A stretch of 64,000 bases of DNA. Origin: Dipteris shenzhenensis (lineage: Eukaryota; Polypodiophyta; Polypodiopsida; Gleicheniales). The notes under the pieces were generated by a model. It saw only the letters and a program-made list of their open reading frames with translations. It made no database searches and was not told the origin of the DNA. Positions 10,695-22,275 of this stretch are shown piece by piece. Positions within the stretch are counted from its first letter, which is position 1. Each line of letters opens with the position of its first letter. The position numbers and the translations under genes were made by a program. Location of the stretch: NCBI GenBank assembly GCA_047967505.1, contig CM106539.1; one strand, 5' to 3'.

Positions 10695-10992
10695 TGTAAA
10701 GAATAAGGGAGAGAGATAGGAGACTCAAGTGTAGCTTTCTTGACAACACACAAAAGAGAGAGGACACAAGGTTGGAGGGTGAAGCCTTTCTTCACTTTTG
10801 CACACAACAACAATACAATAGAAGAGGGAAATACCCTATATGTCAAACCCTAGAATACGTGGTTCATATGTGAACCCAAACCAAAAACATACGTGGTAGT
10901 CTAACTACACCACGAGTACAACTAACATAGGCAGTGACATAAATGATAGTCATCCAGGAGATATATCGGGGGTAGAGCTTGATATCTCAACA
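10695..10992 (-). repeat. Copia-A 5' LTR
   Basis: This 298-bp copy pairs with 5,502-5,803. It is adjacent to the primer-binding site and followed by the target duplication GCCTT at 10,993-10,997. Over their shared length the two LTRs differ at a single base. Confidence 0.95.
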
Positions 10993-10997
10993 GCCTT

Positions 10998-11740
10998 GCC
11001 TATGGGTTGAGGAGCAAAATATGGTAGTAGTGACTTGCAATAGGTAATTAATGGATCAATCAGGGAAGACATTTGAACAATGGAACACTTCTAGAAGACC
11101 ACAGAAAGTAGTCAATGGCAAAGGCGCTTTAACTGACAAAGAATGGCTTTGTGATGGGGAAGACACTTGAAAAAATAGAGAATGCTCAGAGAATGACTTT
11201 GAGACAGGGAAGACACTTGAACTGAATGCTTCTCAAAGGCAATAGAAACACAGAGAATGAATTCTCTAAGTTGAAATAACACTTAAGGGGAGATGATATG
11301 ATGGGAAATTGGGACATGGAAAAAAGTAATATTTCCTACTATTTCTAGACTTTCCTGTGATGTGGACATATTTCCATGTCATAAGAAGTAGGCCCTCACA
11401 CTTTTCCCACCAATACACCAAGATCAAATGCTAAGGAGAAAGGTGGGAAATTACCACCTTCCATATAGGATGAAATTTCCACCAAATTCATTACTAAAAA
11501 CCCCTTTTAGCATATGGAAAATACAATTTCCCTCAAAATACCTCCCTCTCAAATTTGAAGAAGTGGAAGGCTCCTCAAATTTAAATGTATCTCAAAACAA
11601 TTATATTATCCATGTTTAGAATTGGAATTTCTTTGAGAAATATGTGCTTTGGTAGGTTCTTATAAATGGTAGCTCGAAGAATTTAGCTCAAGGGTTTTAG
11701 CTCGGTAATCATTCTCATGCAATCATGAACACATACAAAT
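10998..11740. other. Unassigned; short repeated GGGAAGACA motif
   Basis: No gene is recognisable. Between about 11,065 and 11,225 the phrase 'GGGAAGACA(C/T)TTGAA' recurs three times with variants of AGAGAATG between copies, suggesting a small decayed tandem array. The rest is AT-rich and unassigned. Confidence 0.4.
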
Positions 11741-11756
11741 GCACATGTGTAGCTCC

Positions 11757-12275
11757 AATTAACCCAACATAAGACTAGTTTGCAAGTTATAATCCCTTTT
11801 GTCTCATCTCTCCTCCATATTTTCCTAGTAAATAGTGCTTTGGGATTTTCAAATTCCAATTTTAAATCCACCATTGGATAGAGCATGAAAATTTGAGCAT
11901 TTTTGCTTTTTACACCTCCTCATGTCAATGTACGGTTTGCAAGTTATGATACCTTTTGTGTGAGCTCCTCCCCCCCTCCCCCCCCCCCCCAATTTGCCAA
12001 AAAATAGTGATTGGAGCCTCTCAAATTTCAATTTTGAAGCTATCATTAGATAGAGCATGAAAATTTGAGCATTTTTGTTTTTTACACTTCTCATTCTGAG
12101 GTGCGGTTTGCAAGTTATGATGCTTTTTGTGTTAGCTCCCATCCCTATTTTGCCCGAGAAATAGTGTTGGTGCTTCTAAAATTTCAAATTTGAATCCATC
12201 ATTGGACTAAGCATGAAAATAAACATTTTTCCTTTTTACACCTCCTCGTCCCAAGTTATGGTTTGCAAGTTATAA
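11757..12275. repeat. Degenerate tandem repeat, about 150-170 bp period, four units
   Basis: The phrase GTTTGCAAGTTAT recurs at about 11,778, 11,935, 12,104 and 12,255. Each is followed by a GCTCC-like stretch and 'AATAGTG...TTTCAA', and preceded by 'AGCATGAAAATTTGAGCATTTTT...TTTTTACAC'. Units are clearly related but diverged. A C-rich run (about 11,968-11,990) interrupts the second unit. This looks like a small local satellite or the inside of a non-coding transposon. Confidence 0.7.
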
Positions 12276-12489
12276 TGTGTTTTGTGTTGGTTCCCCTTTT
12301 GATTTTTTAAAATTCCTACCTATTTCTTAAAAACATATTGTGAAATTATTATGTAAAAACCATGATAAGCCAACATATTTAGCCTTTAAAACTTCCAAAA
12401 GCTCAGAAGCTCGGGGGTTTTAGCTTGGAAAATGGTAAGTCCTCCTTTGACAAGAGATCACTACATGTCAACTTACATGTAAAGGTCAT

Positions 12490-12567
12490 TCTCGCTGCCA
12501 GTTTATGGGGCATTTAATACACGCTAGGATTTTTCTACTATTTTCACTGGACCTCCTAGGATTTTTC
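12490..12567. repeat. Repeat adjoining the left inversion breakpoint
   Basis: The sequence GTTTATGGGGCATT, then GCTAGGATTTTTCTACTATT and CACTGGACCTCCTAGG, is matched in reverse complement near 57,150-57,265 with an extra internal stretch of about 55 bp there. It sits immediately left of the truncated Copia-D gag. The short inverted homology near both breakpoints is compatible with repeat-mediated inversion. Confidence 0.6.
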
Positions 12568-12568
12568 T

Positions 12569-12964
12569 ATTGTTCCAGGCCCGAGTTGCCTTAGATGTAT
12601 GCTGGATCATGGTCAAAACACTATCACTAGTACTTGTAACTAGGGCACACAGAGCATTTGTGTTCCTTCATTTCCAAGCTCGTAGAAGGTCAGCATTAGG
12701 AGGTATCATACTCCCCAGATTTGCTGGGTCGGGGGTTCCTTGTGGTTCTGGGTCAGTCCCCAGTACTGTCTCTAGAAGCTCATATGAATCTAGAATAGCA
12801 GTAATTTTAAACTTCCACAGAGTGTAGTTCGTACCATCTAGCTTGCCTTCAGTGAAGGCTGGTGGGCAAATCCTCAACGCTTGGATTGTTGGTGTAGCAG
12901 CAGCTGTTGAACTCGAGCCGCTTCCTGTGGAGTCGCTTCCTATTGCTATCACTCCATATGCCAT
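12569..12964 (-). pseudogene. gag: Copia-D gag, N-terminal fragment
   Basis: From ATG at 12,962-12,964 the minus strand encodes a Gag N-terminus. It has a Ser/Ala-rich start, then FTEGKLDGTNYTLWKFKITA, a typical copia 'L.G.NY..W...' segment, and LLRAWK. A TGA (12,668) follows, but the same frame continues as RNTNALCALVTSTSDSVLTM up to AWNN at about 12,569, where copia homology ends abruptly. The continuation (YETRNQTRIQ...) is found in plus orientation at 57,911. The fragment is non-functional: it is cut at a rearrangement breakpoint and carries a nonsense codon. Confidence 0.85.
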
Positions 12965-13010
12965 TGAAGCTCTCGCCTCTCTTCTATTCTTCGATCCTTA
13001 GAGCCACCTG

Positions 13011-13023
13011 GGATCTGATACCA
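13011..13023 (-). other. Copia-D primer-binding site
   Basis: On the minus strand TGGTATCAGATCC follows the LTR directly. It matches the initiator Met-tRNA complement except for one base (T for G). This identifies 13,024-13,677 as the 5' LTR of Copia-D. Confidence 0.88.
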
Positions 13024-13677
13024 TGTTAAATTACACAGCGCAGTGGAACAAAAACTGAACAAAGAATAGAGAGTACATAGCAAGTTGGAGAGGAACAAAC
13101 TTTTCCTTCAATACTGATGTAGTACAGATGATGGCTCCGTCCACCCGTGTGCTCCCACAGTGGAGCTTAGATGGCAATCTAGATAGATACTAGGTGAAGA
13201 GCTACTAGCTAGAAGATCTAATCTGATCTAAACTAATCTGATACAATGGACTGGGGAGGTCGCCTCTTTATAGCTATGAGGGTGGTAGTCAGGTCAACGT
13301 AGTCGGTGGAGTCAACCAGTTGAGCTAGTTAGTGGAGCCGACCACTCAACCTAGTCGGTGGAACCGAGTAGTCGTCCATGGAATATTTAGGGAATATCCC
13401 TGTACTGTTGCCTCGGGGGCTCCCGCCCCTGAACCCCAACCAAGGGGGCTGATTTCCCCTTGGGACCCCCCAGGCACCAACAAGAATAAGGGGCTCCCAC
13501 ACAATCACCTTTCTACCATCAACAGTCTCATTGATAGACCTCATATGACATGCAAGTCAAAATCCATCCAGTATCTCGGGCTCACACATGGCTTCTCCTC
13601 ATATGGGGGCCTTACAACTTGAGCACCTTAGACCACTAGTGGTTACCAGGAGGGTGGGGCATTGAGCATATCTAACA
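13024..13677 (-). repeat. Copia-D 5' LTR, full length
   Basis: A 654-bp LTR with TGTT...AACA ends. Its partner is the 3' LTR at 61,587-62,148 in the opposite orientation, 45 kb away. The partner is shorter by about 92 bp because a block beginning TTGTTGGTGCC (element sense) is missing between two TATTC repeats. Over the first 140 bp the two differ at roughly ten positions, so Copia-D is older than A, B and E. A TATA-like CTATAAAGAG lies in the LTR (element sense, near 13,265-13,280). Confidence 0.9.
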
Positions 13678-13711
13678 CACTCTTCTCCTCTCCCCTCTTC
13701 ATATTTTGTCA
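13678..13711 (+). repeat. Copia-C 5' LTR, terminal remnant
   Basis: 34 bases (CACTCTTCTCC...TTTTGTCA) match the end of the Copia-C 3' LTR (25,183-25,216) and are followed by a primer site. The rest of this LTR is absent here but present inverted at 62,149-62,370. The first five bases CACTC are the target duplication made by Copia-D, matched as GAGTG at 62,149-62,153. Confidence 0.88.
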
Positions 13712-13727
13712 TGGTATCAGAGCATGG
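13712..13727 (+). other. Copia-C primer-binding site
   Basis: TGGTATCAGAGCATGG directly follows the LTR end. Its first 12 bases complement the 3' end of initiator Met-tRNA. This fixes the plus orientation of Copia-C independently of its coding relics. Confidence 0.9.
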
Positions 13728-15884
13728 TTCTGCCTTCCGCTGAGGCACCATCCTTGTGAGAGAGATCGAGTGATTGAGAGTTCATGCTTTCATTTCATTG
13801 ATGCCAAGATTTCCATTCATTGGGAGAAAATTTTCGTCATCCATTTCCATTCATTTGAGAGAGAGAGAGAGATAGGGAGTGTTCTTAGTATTCTGAGAGA
13901 GTTTTTTGTGAAGAAGAGAGTCTTAAGAGCTTTGACTGCTCTGAGAGAGCCTATTCCATCCAGCTCAAACTCTTGTGTGAGAAAAAGAGTTTTGAAGAAG
14001 CTCAACTTGTGTATCCACAATGCTCAACGACCTTCACAAGCTTAAGGGCAATACAGTGCTATAGCGAGCTTCTTCTCCATGCTTTAGACCGCATCTGAAA
14101 GCTGCTCCACAACCAAGTCTGCTACCTCGACCAAGCTGCTCCAAAGTAACATAAAGACAAGAACGGGGACTTGTTCCTATGCCACAGCAGACAAGGCAAC
14201 TCTTTGCCATCATCAACGAACCGCCTCTTCTTAGCCGCTTCTCCATCAAACTCTGCAGTCTACAACAGTCTTCATTCTAATGATCTACAACAGCCATCTA
14301 CAATAGCTCACTACTTCTCTTGAAGCCTCCATGATGAGCACCACGATTGCATCTACTCCAAGCGCATCCACAGCAACGGATTGCACCTCCGCAATGCTTG
14401 CAGCTCCTCCAACGTGAGCCTACCACTCTAACTAACCATCCAGAGGAGCAAAATGACTTGCAAGGGACCTTAAGCTCCTTCAGCGGCAACAACACACAAC
14501 ATCTCAATGCTCTCCTCAACCGAACTACGGCAACCTCTTCATCAACGACACGAGTCAATGGAATCTTTGTGAGATTCTGACCTCCAAACTTCCTACACAT
14601 GGTAGATAGGATCCAACTAGGTTAGGTGAAGATAACCCTGGGTTAAGTGGTTGGTCTAGAAGTGGCCATGTGGCAACTTTACCCCATAGGCCACGTCAAC
14701 ATCTGGCACCCCGCATGCCATGTCAGCAATAATCACCATCGCCTACCAAGTCTCATCATGGCCACATAGGCTTATCTGACACGTGATAGTCGATTGCCAC
14801 ATCATCTTTTGGCACCTCAACTGACACGTGGTAGATGAGCTGCCAATAGTTGACTAGTCAAAGTTGAGTCATCATTGCCAAGTCAGCACCTACCACATCA
14901 TCCTTGACCAATCATCAAGGCCACATCATCTGTGCCACCTCAGTAGTGCCATGTGGCACTACCCCTATCAAGCACAATGACCTCTTGCCAGGTACACACA
15001 GTCACTGCATGTGCACCTGCTTCCCACATAATCACAGGGCTCCACACGCACATTCCCTACTAGGCATAGTCATTGCATGTGACTCTCTGACTGCCACATC
15101 ATCATTGAGCACTTTGCACCCTTTTTTCCCCTCCACCTAGATCAAGCAGTATCACTTGATCCAGGAAGAATTTGAGGGCACTCCAAAAAGAAAAATCGCT
15201 CAATTTTTTGTGCTCTACGTGCTTCTCACATCACACACACATTTTGGTGCAAGTATCACTCACTTTTGGGCCTTGTGGACAAATCCACTTCCTACACACG
15301 CATCAGCCTCTACATCGATGCATTTGACCTAGCACATAAAAAGAACCAAAGAAAATAAATTATTTGATGTTTTTTAATTGATCGATCATTGGTATAGATC
15401 TAGATTAGAGTAGACTAGATCGCCATAGAGGAGACGCTTTCAATTTCTCCAAGTTGCCAATCTAAGCCATGCCTGAAATTCCCGAGTAGTTCCTACTTGG
15501 AGTTAGTCCCTATGCTCACATACGGTTTCACATCATCACATTACCTGAAACTTGATGTTCATTAGTTTAATGAGTAGACTTAAGAGTGTTTAGAGGCATT
15601 GCCGATTGTTCAGTGGGCAGATAGCACATTATTTTATTTCACACACACATGCCATCATTGTAAAGCCTATTTGGCAATTTTCATGGCAGTGTGCACTTTA
15701 TTTCATCCTTGTAAAGCCTCTTGGCTATTCCTGGCATCATTTGCCACAAGCCTTGTAATTTAGATTGGATTATGTATTACAGTTCTACCTTCACCGATAG
15801 CTCAGATTTTACTTGCCATAGTCAGTGTTTTGCAGTTGATTCAGAGAGTGATTTTCACGACACTTTGAGTACATTTCTTGCACC
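13728..15884 (+). other. Copia-C leader region, unusually long
   Basis: About 2.16 kb separate the primer site from the Gag start. No coding family is recognisable. Part of it (about 14,630-15,130) is rich in repeated CCACAT/CATGTGGCA/GTCA words and may be an unrelated old insertion. The right part (15,580-15,884) reads like leader up to the Gag ATG. Open frames of 60-130 codons here lack family features. Confidence 0.5.
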
Positions 15885-17082
15885 ATGTCTACATCTAGCA
15901 ATATTAATCTAGAGGCATCTGCTAAGCTAGACAACTCCAATAATGGCACATGGAAATACCGAATGGAGACCATTCTTATACTTCAAGACAAATGGGAGTA
16001 TGTCGATGGATCTACACCTAGAGCATTGGATGATCCAGCCAGTAGTAGCTCTACTCCACCTATTGTCACATCACCAGTAGTGGGATCTATAGTGGGATCT
16101 CTAGCTACACCAATAGTTTCCGCACCTGTAGCAGATCCTGCCATTGCTCGAGCATAGGTATAATGGGATAAGGAAGATAAGTATCATATATCATCTGATT
16201 AAGAAGAATGTGCAAGATGTCATGCTAAGACATCTCAACATAGTCAAGACATCAAAAGAAGCATGGGATGTGTTCACATCTCCCTACGAGTCCAAGAACA
16301 CATCCAGGATTCTCACACTGAGAAACCAAATCAACCAGAGTTTTCGCAACAATAGTGAAACCGGTCATGCTTACATACTCATAATCAAAGACTACAATGA
16401 TCAACTCACAGTGATAGGAGAGACTATTAATCTAGCAGAAATGGTTCAAGTCATCCTGAATGGACTAGGAGAGGGATACGAGAATCTAGTTTAGAGTATT
16501 GCCATCCAACGGCAAATTCCAACACTAGAAGGACCTCAGTTAGTCTTACTTGGTGAAGAACTTAGGACTTAGGCCATTCATGCACTCAAAAGTCATTCTA
16601 ATGATCAGGCATTCACAACTTCATACTAAAGCAAGGGCAGAGGCAGAGGCAAAGGCAGAGGTAGATCATTCCAAAGAAGTGGTCATCATTAGCAAAGTCA
16701 GCATCAGCATCAGCATCATCCTCAGCAACATCAGAATCTGCAAAGAGGAAATTGTTCCAATCAAGGAATATTCCAAGGATGAGGGAATGCATCCACCAAC
16801 ATGTCAAATATCCAATGCAACTACTGTCATAAGTTTGGACACTATGAAAGAGATTACTACAAGAAGCAGTACGACCAAGGCAGTCAATCCAGCAGTAATC
16901 GAGGGAATTTTCGTGGAAGAGGAATCATCGTGGTGGACATTCTAGTCATCGTCATTTTGCAAATTAACATGGGAATATGTTTCTTACAAACGAGGAAATG
17001 CAAAAGATTGATACAGTGTACCTAGACATTGATTGCAATTCAAAAGAGGATTTCAACTATCAAGTCGATCAAGCAGACCAGG
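15885..17082 (+). pseudogene. gag: Copia-C gag (broken)
   Basis: It starts at ATG 15,885 (MSTSSNINLEASAKLD...). A Gag core (GTWKYRMETILILQDKWEYV), then after a stop at 16,155 and a frame change VQDVMLRHLNIVKTSKEAWD and VILNGLGEGYENLV, matches the copia Gag pattern. A further frame carries the zinc knuckle CNYCHKFGHYERDY (near 16,815-16,856), with the final Cys of CCHC replaced by Tyr. The frame continues toward the protease up to 17,082, where Copia-B is inserted. The paralogous fragment at 42,296-43,231 keeps the knuckle intact (HYERDC). Confidence 0.85.
17078..17082. repeat. Target site duplication of Copia-B (left)
   Basis: CCAGG precedes the left LTR and is repeated at 22,629-22,633 after the right LTR. 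Deleting one copy and Copia-B reconnects the Copia-C frame across the protease region (…QADQ to DPWYI…), confirming insertion into Copia-C. Confidence 0.95.
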
Positions 17083-17435
17083 TGTGAAGATAGTGGGAGA
17101 GAGGGAAGGAGTCTCACTTGAGGCTTTCTCACAAGCACAATGGGGGAGTACACACAAAGGTGGAGGCTGAGAATAGTTTTCCTCTTCTTGGTTGTGAAAG
17201 CCAAAAGAACTTTAGTACAAAGAAAATAGAAGAACCCTATATGTGGGTCTCAAACCAAACTCAACTAACTAAAGTGGCATACTAACTGAGCCACAAACTA
17301 GAGTAGATAAGGATAGCTGTCATCCAGCTATTATTCGTGGGCGGTGTACCAACCGCATCTCCAGCTAACAAGTCGGTGACATAAATACACAACGGTCACC
17401 CTGGCATATCGCGAGTGGAGCTCGATATCTCAACA
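17083..17435 (-). repeat. Copia-B 3' LTR
   Basis: 353 bp with TG...CA ends. It differs from 22,276-22,628 at four sites: TTT/TCT near 17,216, GCT/ACT near 17,324, CGG/CAG near 17,342 and CCG/CTG near 17,354. The gag-pol frame ends within it (17,396). Confidence 0.95.
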
Positions 17436-20400
17436 CTCCCCCTTGAGCTCAATCCCAATTCCTGCACACCAAGCAGGTCTCTGAACTTGCACAGCTTCTC
17501 TGCGCCCAATGCTTTCGTGAATATGTCAGCTACCTGATCCTCTGTGATGACATAAACTAGATCAATAAGACCTAGTAAAACCTTCTCCCGCACATAGTGA
17601 TAATGCACCTCAATGTGCTTTGTTCTAGCACGAAAGACTGGGTTCTTTGCCAAGTGTATGCTGCTCATGTTGTCACAATAAATGACAACTGGCCCATCTG
17701 TAGACTGATGCATATCATAGAGTACCTTATGCAACCAAGCTACCTCACATGCAGCCATTGCTGCACCCCTGTACTCAGCCTCTGTGCTCGACAAGGCAAC
17801 TGTAGGCTGTTTCTTGCTGCTCCAAGTGACTGCAGCACTTCCAAAAGAGAACACATATCCACTGGTAGATCGTCTATCAGAAATACTACCAGCCCAATCA
17901 GCATCAGTGTATCCATGCAACTGTATCTGAACCCCAGCCTCATAAAATAGTCCATACTGCAATGTGGACTTCACATACCTGAGTATGCGTCTAGCCACAT
18001 CCAAATGCGGTTTCCTTGGAGCCTGCATAAACTGACTTACCAACCCAACAGCATAGCTCAAATCTGGCCTTGTAATAGTCATGTAAATCAAACTTCCTAC
18101 TATGCGTCTGTACATAGTAGGGTCTTCCAGAAGCTCACCTGCATCTGCGCTCAGCTTCACATTCTGCTCCAAAGGAACTGAAATAGGCTTACAGCCTATC
18201 ATCCCATATTTGGACAGCATGTCCAGTCCATACTACCTCTGCAAGAGCTGTATCCCACTTGGTGATCTAATCACCTCAATGCCCAAGAAATAACGCAGCT
18301 CTCCCAAATCCTTCATCTCAAACTTCTGCCTCAATAGCATTTTCACATGAAGGATATCTTCATCACTATCACCTGTGATGATCAAATCATCAACATAAAT
18401 GACCAGCAGCATAATCCCTTTCTCTGTTTTTCTCACATAGAGTGAGAAATCTGCCTTGGAAATCTGAAAGCCAATAGTGACAAGATACTATCCTATCTTG
18501 TCAGACCATGCTCTAGGTGCTTGGTTCAAGCCATACAAGGCTTTCTTCAACCTGCAAACAAACTCAGGATGAGTAGCATGAACATAACCTACTGGCTGCT
18601 TCATAAAGACCTCTTCTTGCAAATCACCATGCAAGAAGGCATTCTTTACATCCATCTGATGTAAAGACCATCCCTTTGATGTAGCCATAGCAATGGCTGC
18701 TCTTACGGTTGCCATCCTTGCAACCGGGCTGAAAGTTTCTTCATAATCAATGCCATATGTCTGTGCATACCCCTTGACAACTAATCTTGCCTTGTATCTA
18801 TTCACAGAACCATCTGAATTGTGCTTGATCTTATAAACCCACTTACAGCCAATTGCATTCTTGTCTTTAGGCAAAGGCACCAATTCCCATGTAGCATTTG
18901 CATCCAAGGCATCCATTTCTTCATCCATGGCTTTCTCCCATTTTTCATTTCCCATGGCTTGCTCAAAAGAAGTGGGTTCTGGTTCCTGTATCACTTTGAC
19001 CATATAGGCATAGTGAATGGCTGTAAATCCATATTTCAGCCTATCCACAGGATACCTAACCCTGGTAGACCTGCGCAAAATAGGCTCACTTCCAGGTGCT
19101 CTCAAAACATCCCTGGTCTTCCTTACTCCAGGTGTAACAACAGAAGGAATACCCAACTCATCATCAATGCTCTGTTCTGAGCCACTGGATTCACCATCCA
19201 CACAAGAGTGACCTGCATTCACATCAAACATGGGCTGATCTACCTTCTCTTTTCCTTTTCGTGATACCTGCGTACCACTATCTGCATTGCTTTGAGGAGA
19301 TTCTCCTGATCTCAATCTACCTGTCCATGGCGAAGTATGTGAACCACTGCTAGAGGACACTGTAGGTCCACTGATATTTTGTGATTGCTACTGTGAATTC
19401 TGTGTAGCATTACCATTTTGTGCATCTACATCAATCATCACATTTACTGGTTTATACCAGCTGCTCATCTCATCAAAAACAACATCTCTACTCACTGTAA
19501 ACTTACGAGTAGAAGGGTTATAGCATCTATACCCTTTCTGCTGTAGAGAATAACCAATAAAGACACACTTCTCAGCTTTTGGATCCAACTTGGACCTCAA
19601 CTCATCTGGCACATGGACATAGGCAATGCAACCAAAAATTCTCAAATGGGAAATATCTGGTTTCCTACCAGTATACATCTCCTCTGGCGTCATGCCATGT
19701 ATTGCTGCAGTGGGAGTCCTGTTCATTATATAAACTGCTGTAGCAACTGCTTCAGCCCAATAATAATCTGGTAGATCTTTTTCATTTAGCATAGCCTGAG
19801 ATACCTCTCCAATATGCCTGTTTTTCCTTTCTGCAATTCCATTTTGCTGTGGGGTATGACTGCATGAATATTGCTGCTTTATACCATGCTCCTGCAAGAA
19901 CCTTGCAAACTCATTTGAGAGGTACTCTCCCCCTCCATCTGACCTTAGGCATTTTATTTGCAGGCCTGTTTCTTTTTTAACCATAGCTTTGAAAGCTTTG
20001 AAGTGCCCAAACACTTCACTTTTCTTTTTCATAAAATACACCCAAAGTTTTCTGCTGAAGTCATCAATAAATGTGACAAAATAGTGACAGCCTCCAATAG
20101 ATGTAGCTTTAGTAGTTCACACATCAGAGTGGATTAATTCCAATGGCTTTTTACTCTCTTGAACATGCCTAGGAAAAGGTTTCCTTGCCTGTTTCCCAAA
20201 TTGACAGGCTTCACAAACCTTGTGCATTTCTGCAACCTTGAATTTAGGCAATCCTGCAACAATATTTTGGGCCTGCATTGATTTAAGTTGCTGTACATTA
20301 ACATGACCAATGCATTTATGCCAGATATCAATATCTGCAACCACACCGGTCCCATGTGCAAACATTGCTACACTCAATTCAGGCATGTCCGCATCCAGCG

Positions 20401-21760
20401 TAAACATCCTCCTGCGTTTCTTCTTTCCTTTTGCTATCAAGCAACCATTATTTTTCATATCCTCAACAAAACATCCATGAGGATTGAATCTGACTTGCAA
20501 GCCCTGCTCAACCATTTGACCAACAGAAACCAGGTTCTTGGTGATGTTCGGGACATGAAATACATCAGACAAGTATTTCTTTTTCCCATCCTGCATAGAC
20601 AAAGGAATTTTACCAATCTACACAATAGGATGTGCAGTATCATCACCAGTCTCCACAAATCCTGGCTTTTCCAATTTCCTTGCATCTTGCATCCATTCTG
20701 CATGACCTGTCATGTGGTTTGACGCACCTGAGTCAACATACCACACATCATTTCGTTCTTCTGCACTTGTCACAGAATTGGTCATATGCTGCACCATAAA
20801 TAGATGCTCATTTCTGTCATCACCCTGCCTACTAGAAGATGCATAATTGCCTTGCTGCAATTTTCCATTCATAATGTCATTCTGCTTTTTATAGCAGTCC
20901 TTAGCCATATGACCCATTTTGCCACAATAGTAGCATTCAACATTGCTGTTTGCATTTTGGCCTCTCTGCCATCCACCACGGCCTCTTTGGCTTCCCCTGC
21001 CTCTAGAGTTACCACGTCCTCCTGCATAGGACTAGTTTTCTTGCATTTGCTGCATATTCTGATTTCTACCACGGCCCGCAGATCGGCCTCCTCTACCTCT
21101 GCCTCTACCTCTGCCAGCATTTGAGTAGAAGACAGATTCTTTTGAAGTTCCTGCTGAAGAAGATGCACCACCATTTCTTTGCTCTTCAGAAATTAGAAGA
21201 GCAATCAACTCCTCAAAATCAGGAAATTTTTCACGGACGGCAATGGATGTCCGGAACTGTGCATAATCCTTTCCTAGACCATTCAAGGTCATAGAAACTA
21301 GATCGTCATCATCCACTGGCGACCTGATGGAAGCAAGTGCATCCGCAATTTTCTTCACCTTCATGTGGTAGTCATTGATGCTCATATTTTCTCTCTGCAC
21401 ATTGTGCAGCTCCTGCTTGAGCTGCATTTTCCTGGTTTGCGTATTTGTGCTGTACATTTTTGCCAAAGTATCCCATGCCTCCTTTGGCGTACTTGCATCC
21501 TGAATATGCACAATCATGGAGTCCGAAATACTGATAGACAGCCAGTACATAACTTTCCTGGCTCTCTCATGCCATCCTTTAAATGCCTGCATTTCCTGTT
21601 GATTGGGAACATTAGAAAGAACAGGTTCTTCTTCATTTCCTGTAATGAACTCCCAATAGCCTTTTCCCATAAGGAAATTCGTCATTCTAAACTTCCATGC
21701 CTGGAAGTTGTTCTTGTCAAGCTTTTCAGTGATAATCTGTGAAAGAGAATCAGATGCCAT
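17396..21760 (-). pseudogene. gag-pol: Copia-B gag-pol with six nonsense codons
   Basis: One continuous reading frame runs from ATG 21,758-21,760 (MASDSLSQIITEKLD...) to 17,396. Stops lie at 21,032 (TAG), 20,618 (TAG), 20,117 (TGA), 19,388 (TAG), 18,488 (TAG) and 18,233 (TAG). The aligned Copia-A residues are Gln five times and Trp once. Domains in order are Gag core, RG-rich linker, knuckle CYYCGKMGHMAKDC, protease VDSGASNHM, integrase (HSDV, RSDGGGEYL, NGIAERKNRH), RT ([22 protein letters not shown]) and RNase H (YTDADWAG, ALSSTEAEYRGA, YCDNMSS). There are no frameshifts or deletions. The pattern points to silencing followed by cytosine deamination rather than random decay. It is not translatable as a whole. 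Confidence 0.92.
17436..17446 (-). other. Copia-B polypurine tract
   Basis: On the minus strand CAAGGGGGAG directly precedes the 3' LTR, in the same position and almost the same sequence as in Copia-A. Confidence 0.8.
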
Positions 21761-22262
21761 TACAGAGCACTGCAAAATATTCTGTCACTGCAAAAAAACA
21801 CAACGTTTGCCTCACACAAGCAGATCTGCAAAACTGATGAAAGTGGTATTTCACCACACAGTCACTTCCTAGTGACGATTTTGCATCAACAGGCAACAAG
21901 CATGAATCTGCAACTCCCAATATCTCTGCACACAGGCATACGATGCAATTTCTGCGGCAACTTTTCACCGACTAGCCGAGCAGTGGTCGCACAGCAAAAA
22001 CAAGGCCTTTTCCTGAGTGCCTGCAGAGAACTTCCGCCTCTAAAACAGGCCCCGAAATGACCTCGAAACGGACCCCACAGCATATAATGCCCTCTCGCCA
22101 CACCGCGAAGGGTGTCTCAATCTGAGACAGTGCACTCTTGCACTTCCGGCTGTGCTACCTGCAGAGATTTGCTCCCAAACTCGAAAAAGGAAAGCAACAC
22201 TAGTCCTCTTACTAGGACACTGCGAACTTGGTTTGCTTTCTTGAGCTCCTTACCACGAACAA
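21761..22262 (-). other. Copia-B leader
   Basis: About 500 bp between the primer site and Gag. It is strongly similar to the Copia-A leader (10,117-10,681), including the stretch around 21,840-21,955 and the segment next to the primer site. It is shorter than A's leader. No conserved open frame. Confidence 0.75.
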
Positions 22263-22275
22263 GGCTCTGATACCA
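22263..22275 (-). other. Copia-B primer-binding site
   Basis: TGGTATCAGAGCC (minus strand) follows the 5' LTR with no spacer. It complements initiator Met-tRNA. Confidence 0.95.

Larger units (their letters stand above)
5502..10992 (-). mobile_element. Copia-A: nearly intact Ty1/copia LTR retrotransposon
   Basis: This is a 5,491-bp element transcribed on the minus strand. In element order it has the 5' LTR (10,992-10,695), an initiator-Met tRNA primer site (10,694-10,682), a leader (to 10,117), a gag-protease-integrase-RT-RNase H frame (10,116-5,671), a polypurine tract and the 3' LTR (5,803-5,502). It is flanked by GCCTT on both sides. The domain order integrase before RT marks it as Ty1/copia. 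The two LTRs differ by one transition (CGG versus CAG near 5,739/10,934) and a 4-bp indel (CACC near 5,763), so insertion was recent relative to other elements here. One in-frame TAG (8,956-8,958) interrupts the polyprotein. It shares leader and coding sequence with Copia-B but has a distinct LTR. Confidence 0.95.

Noticed and set aside
17396-21760. Recoding of TAG as glutamine in the Copia-A/B polyproteins
   Set aside because: Five of six stops in B and the only stop in A are TAG at Gln positions, but sister copies have CAG/CAA at these sites, stop positions are not shared between A and B, and one stop is TGA at Trp. Deamination explains the pattern without a changed code.
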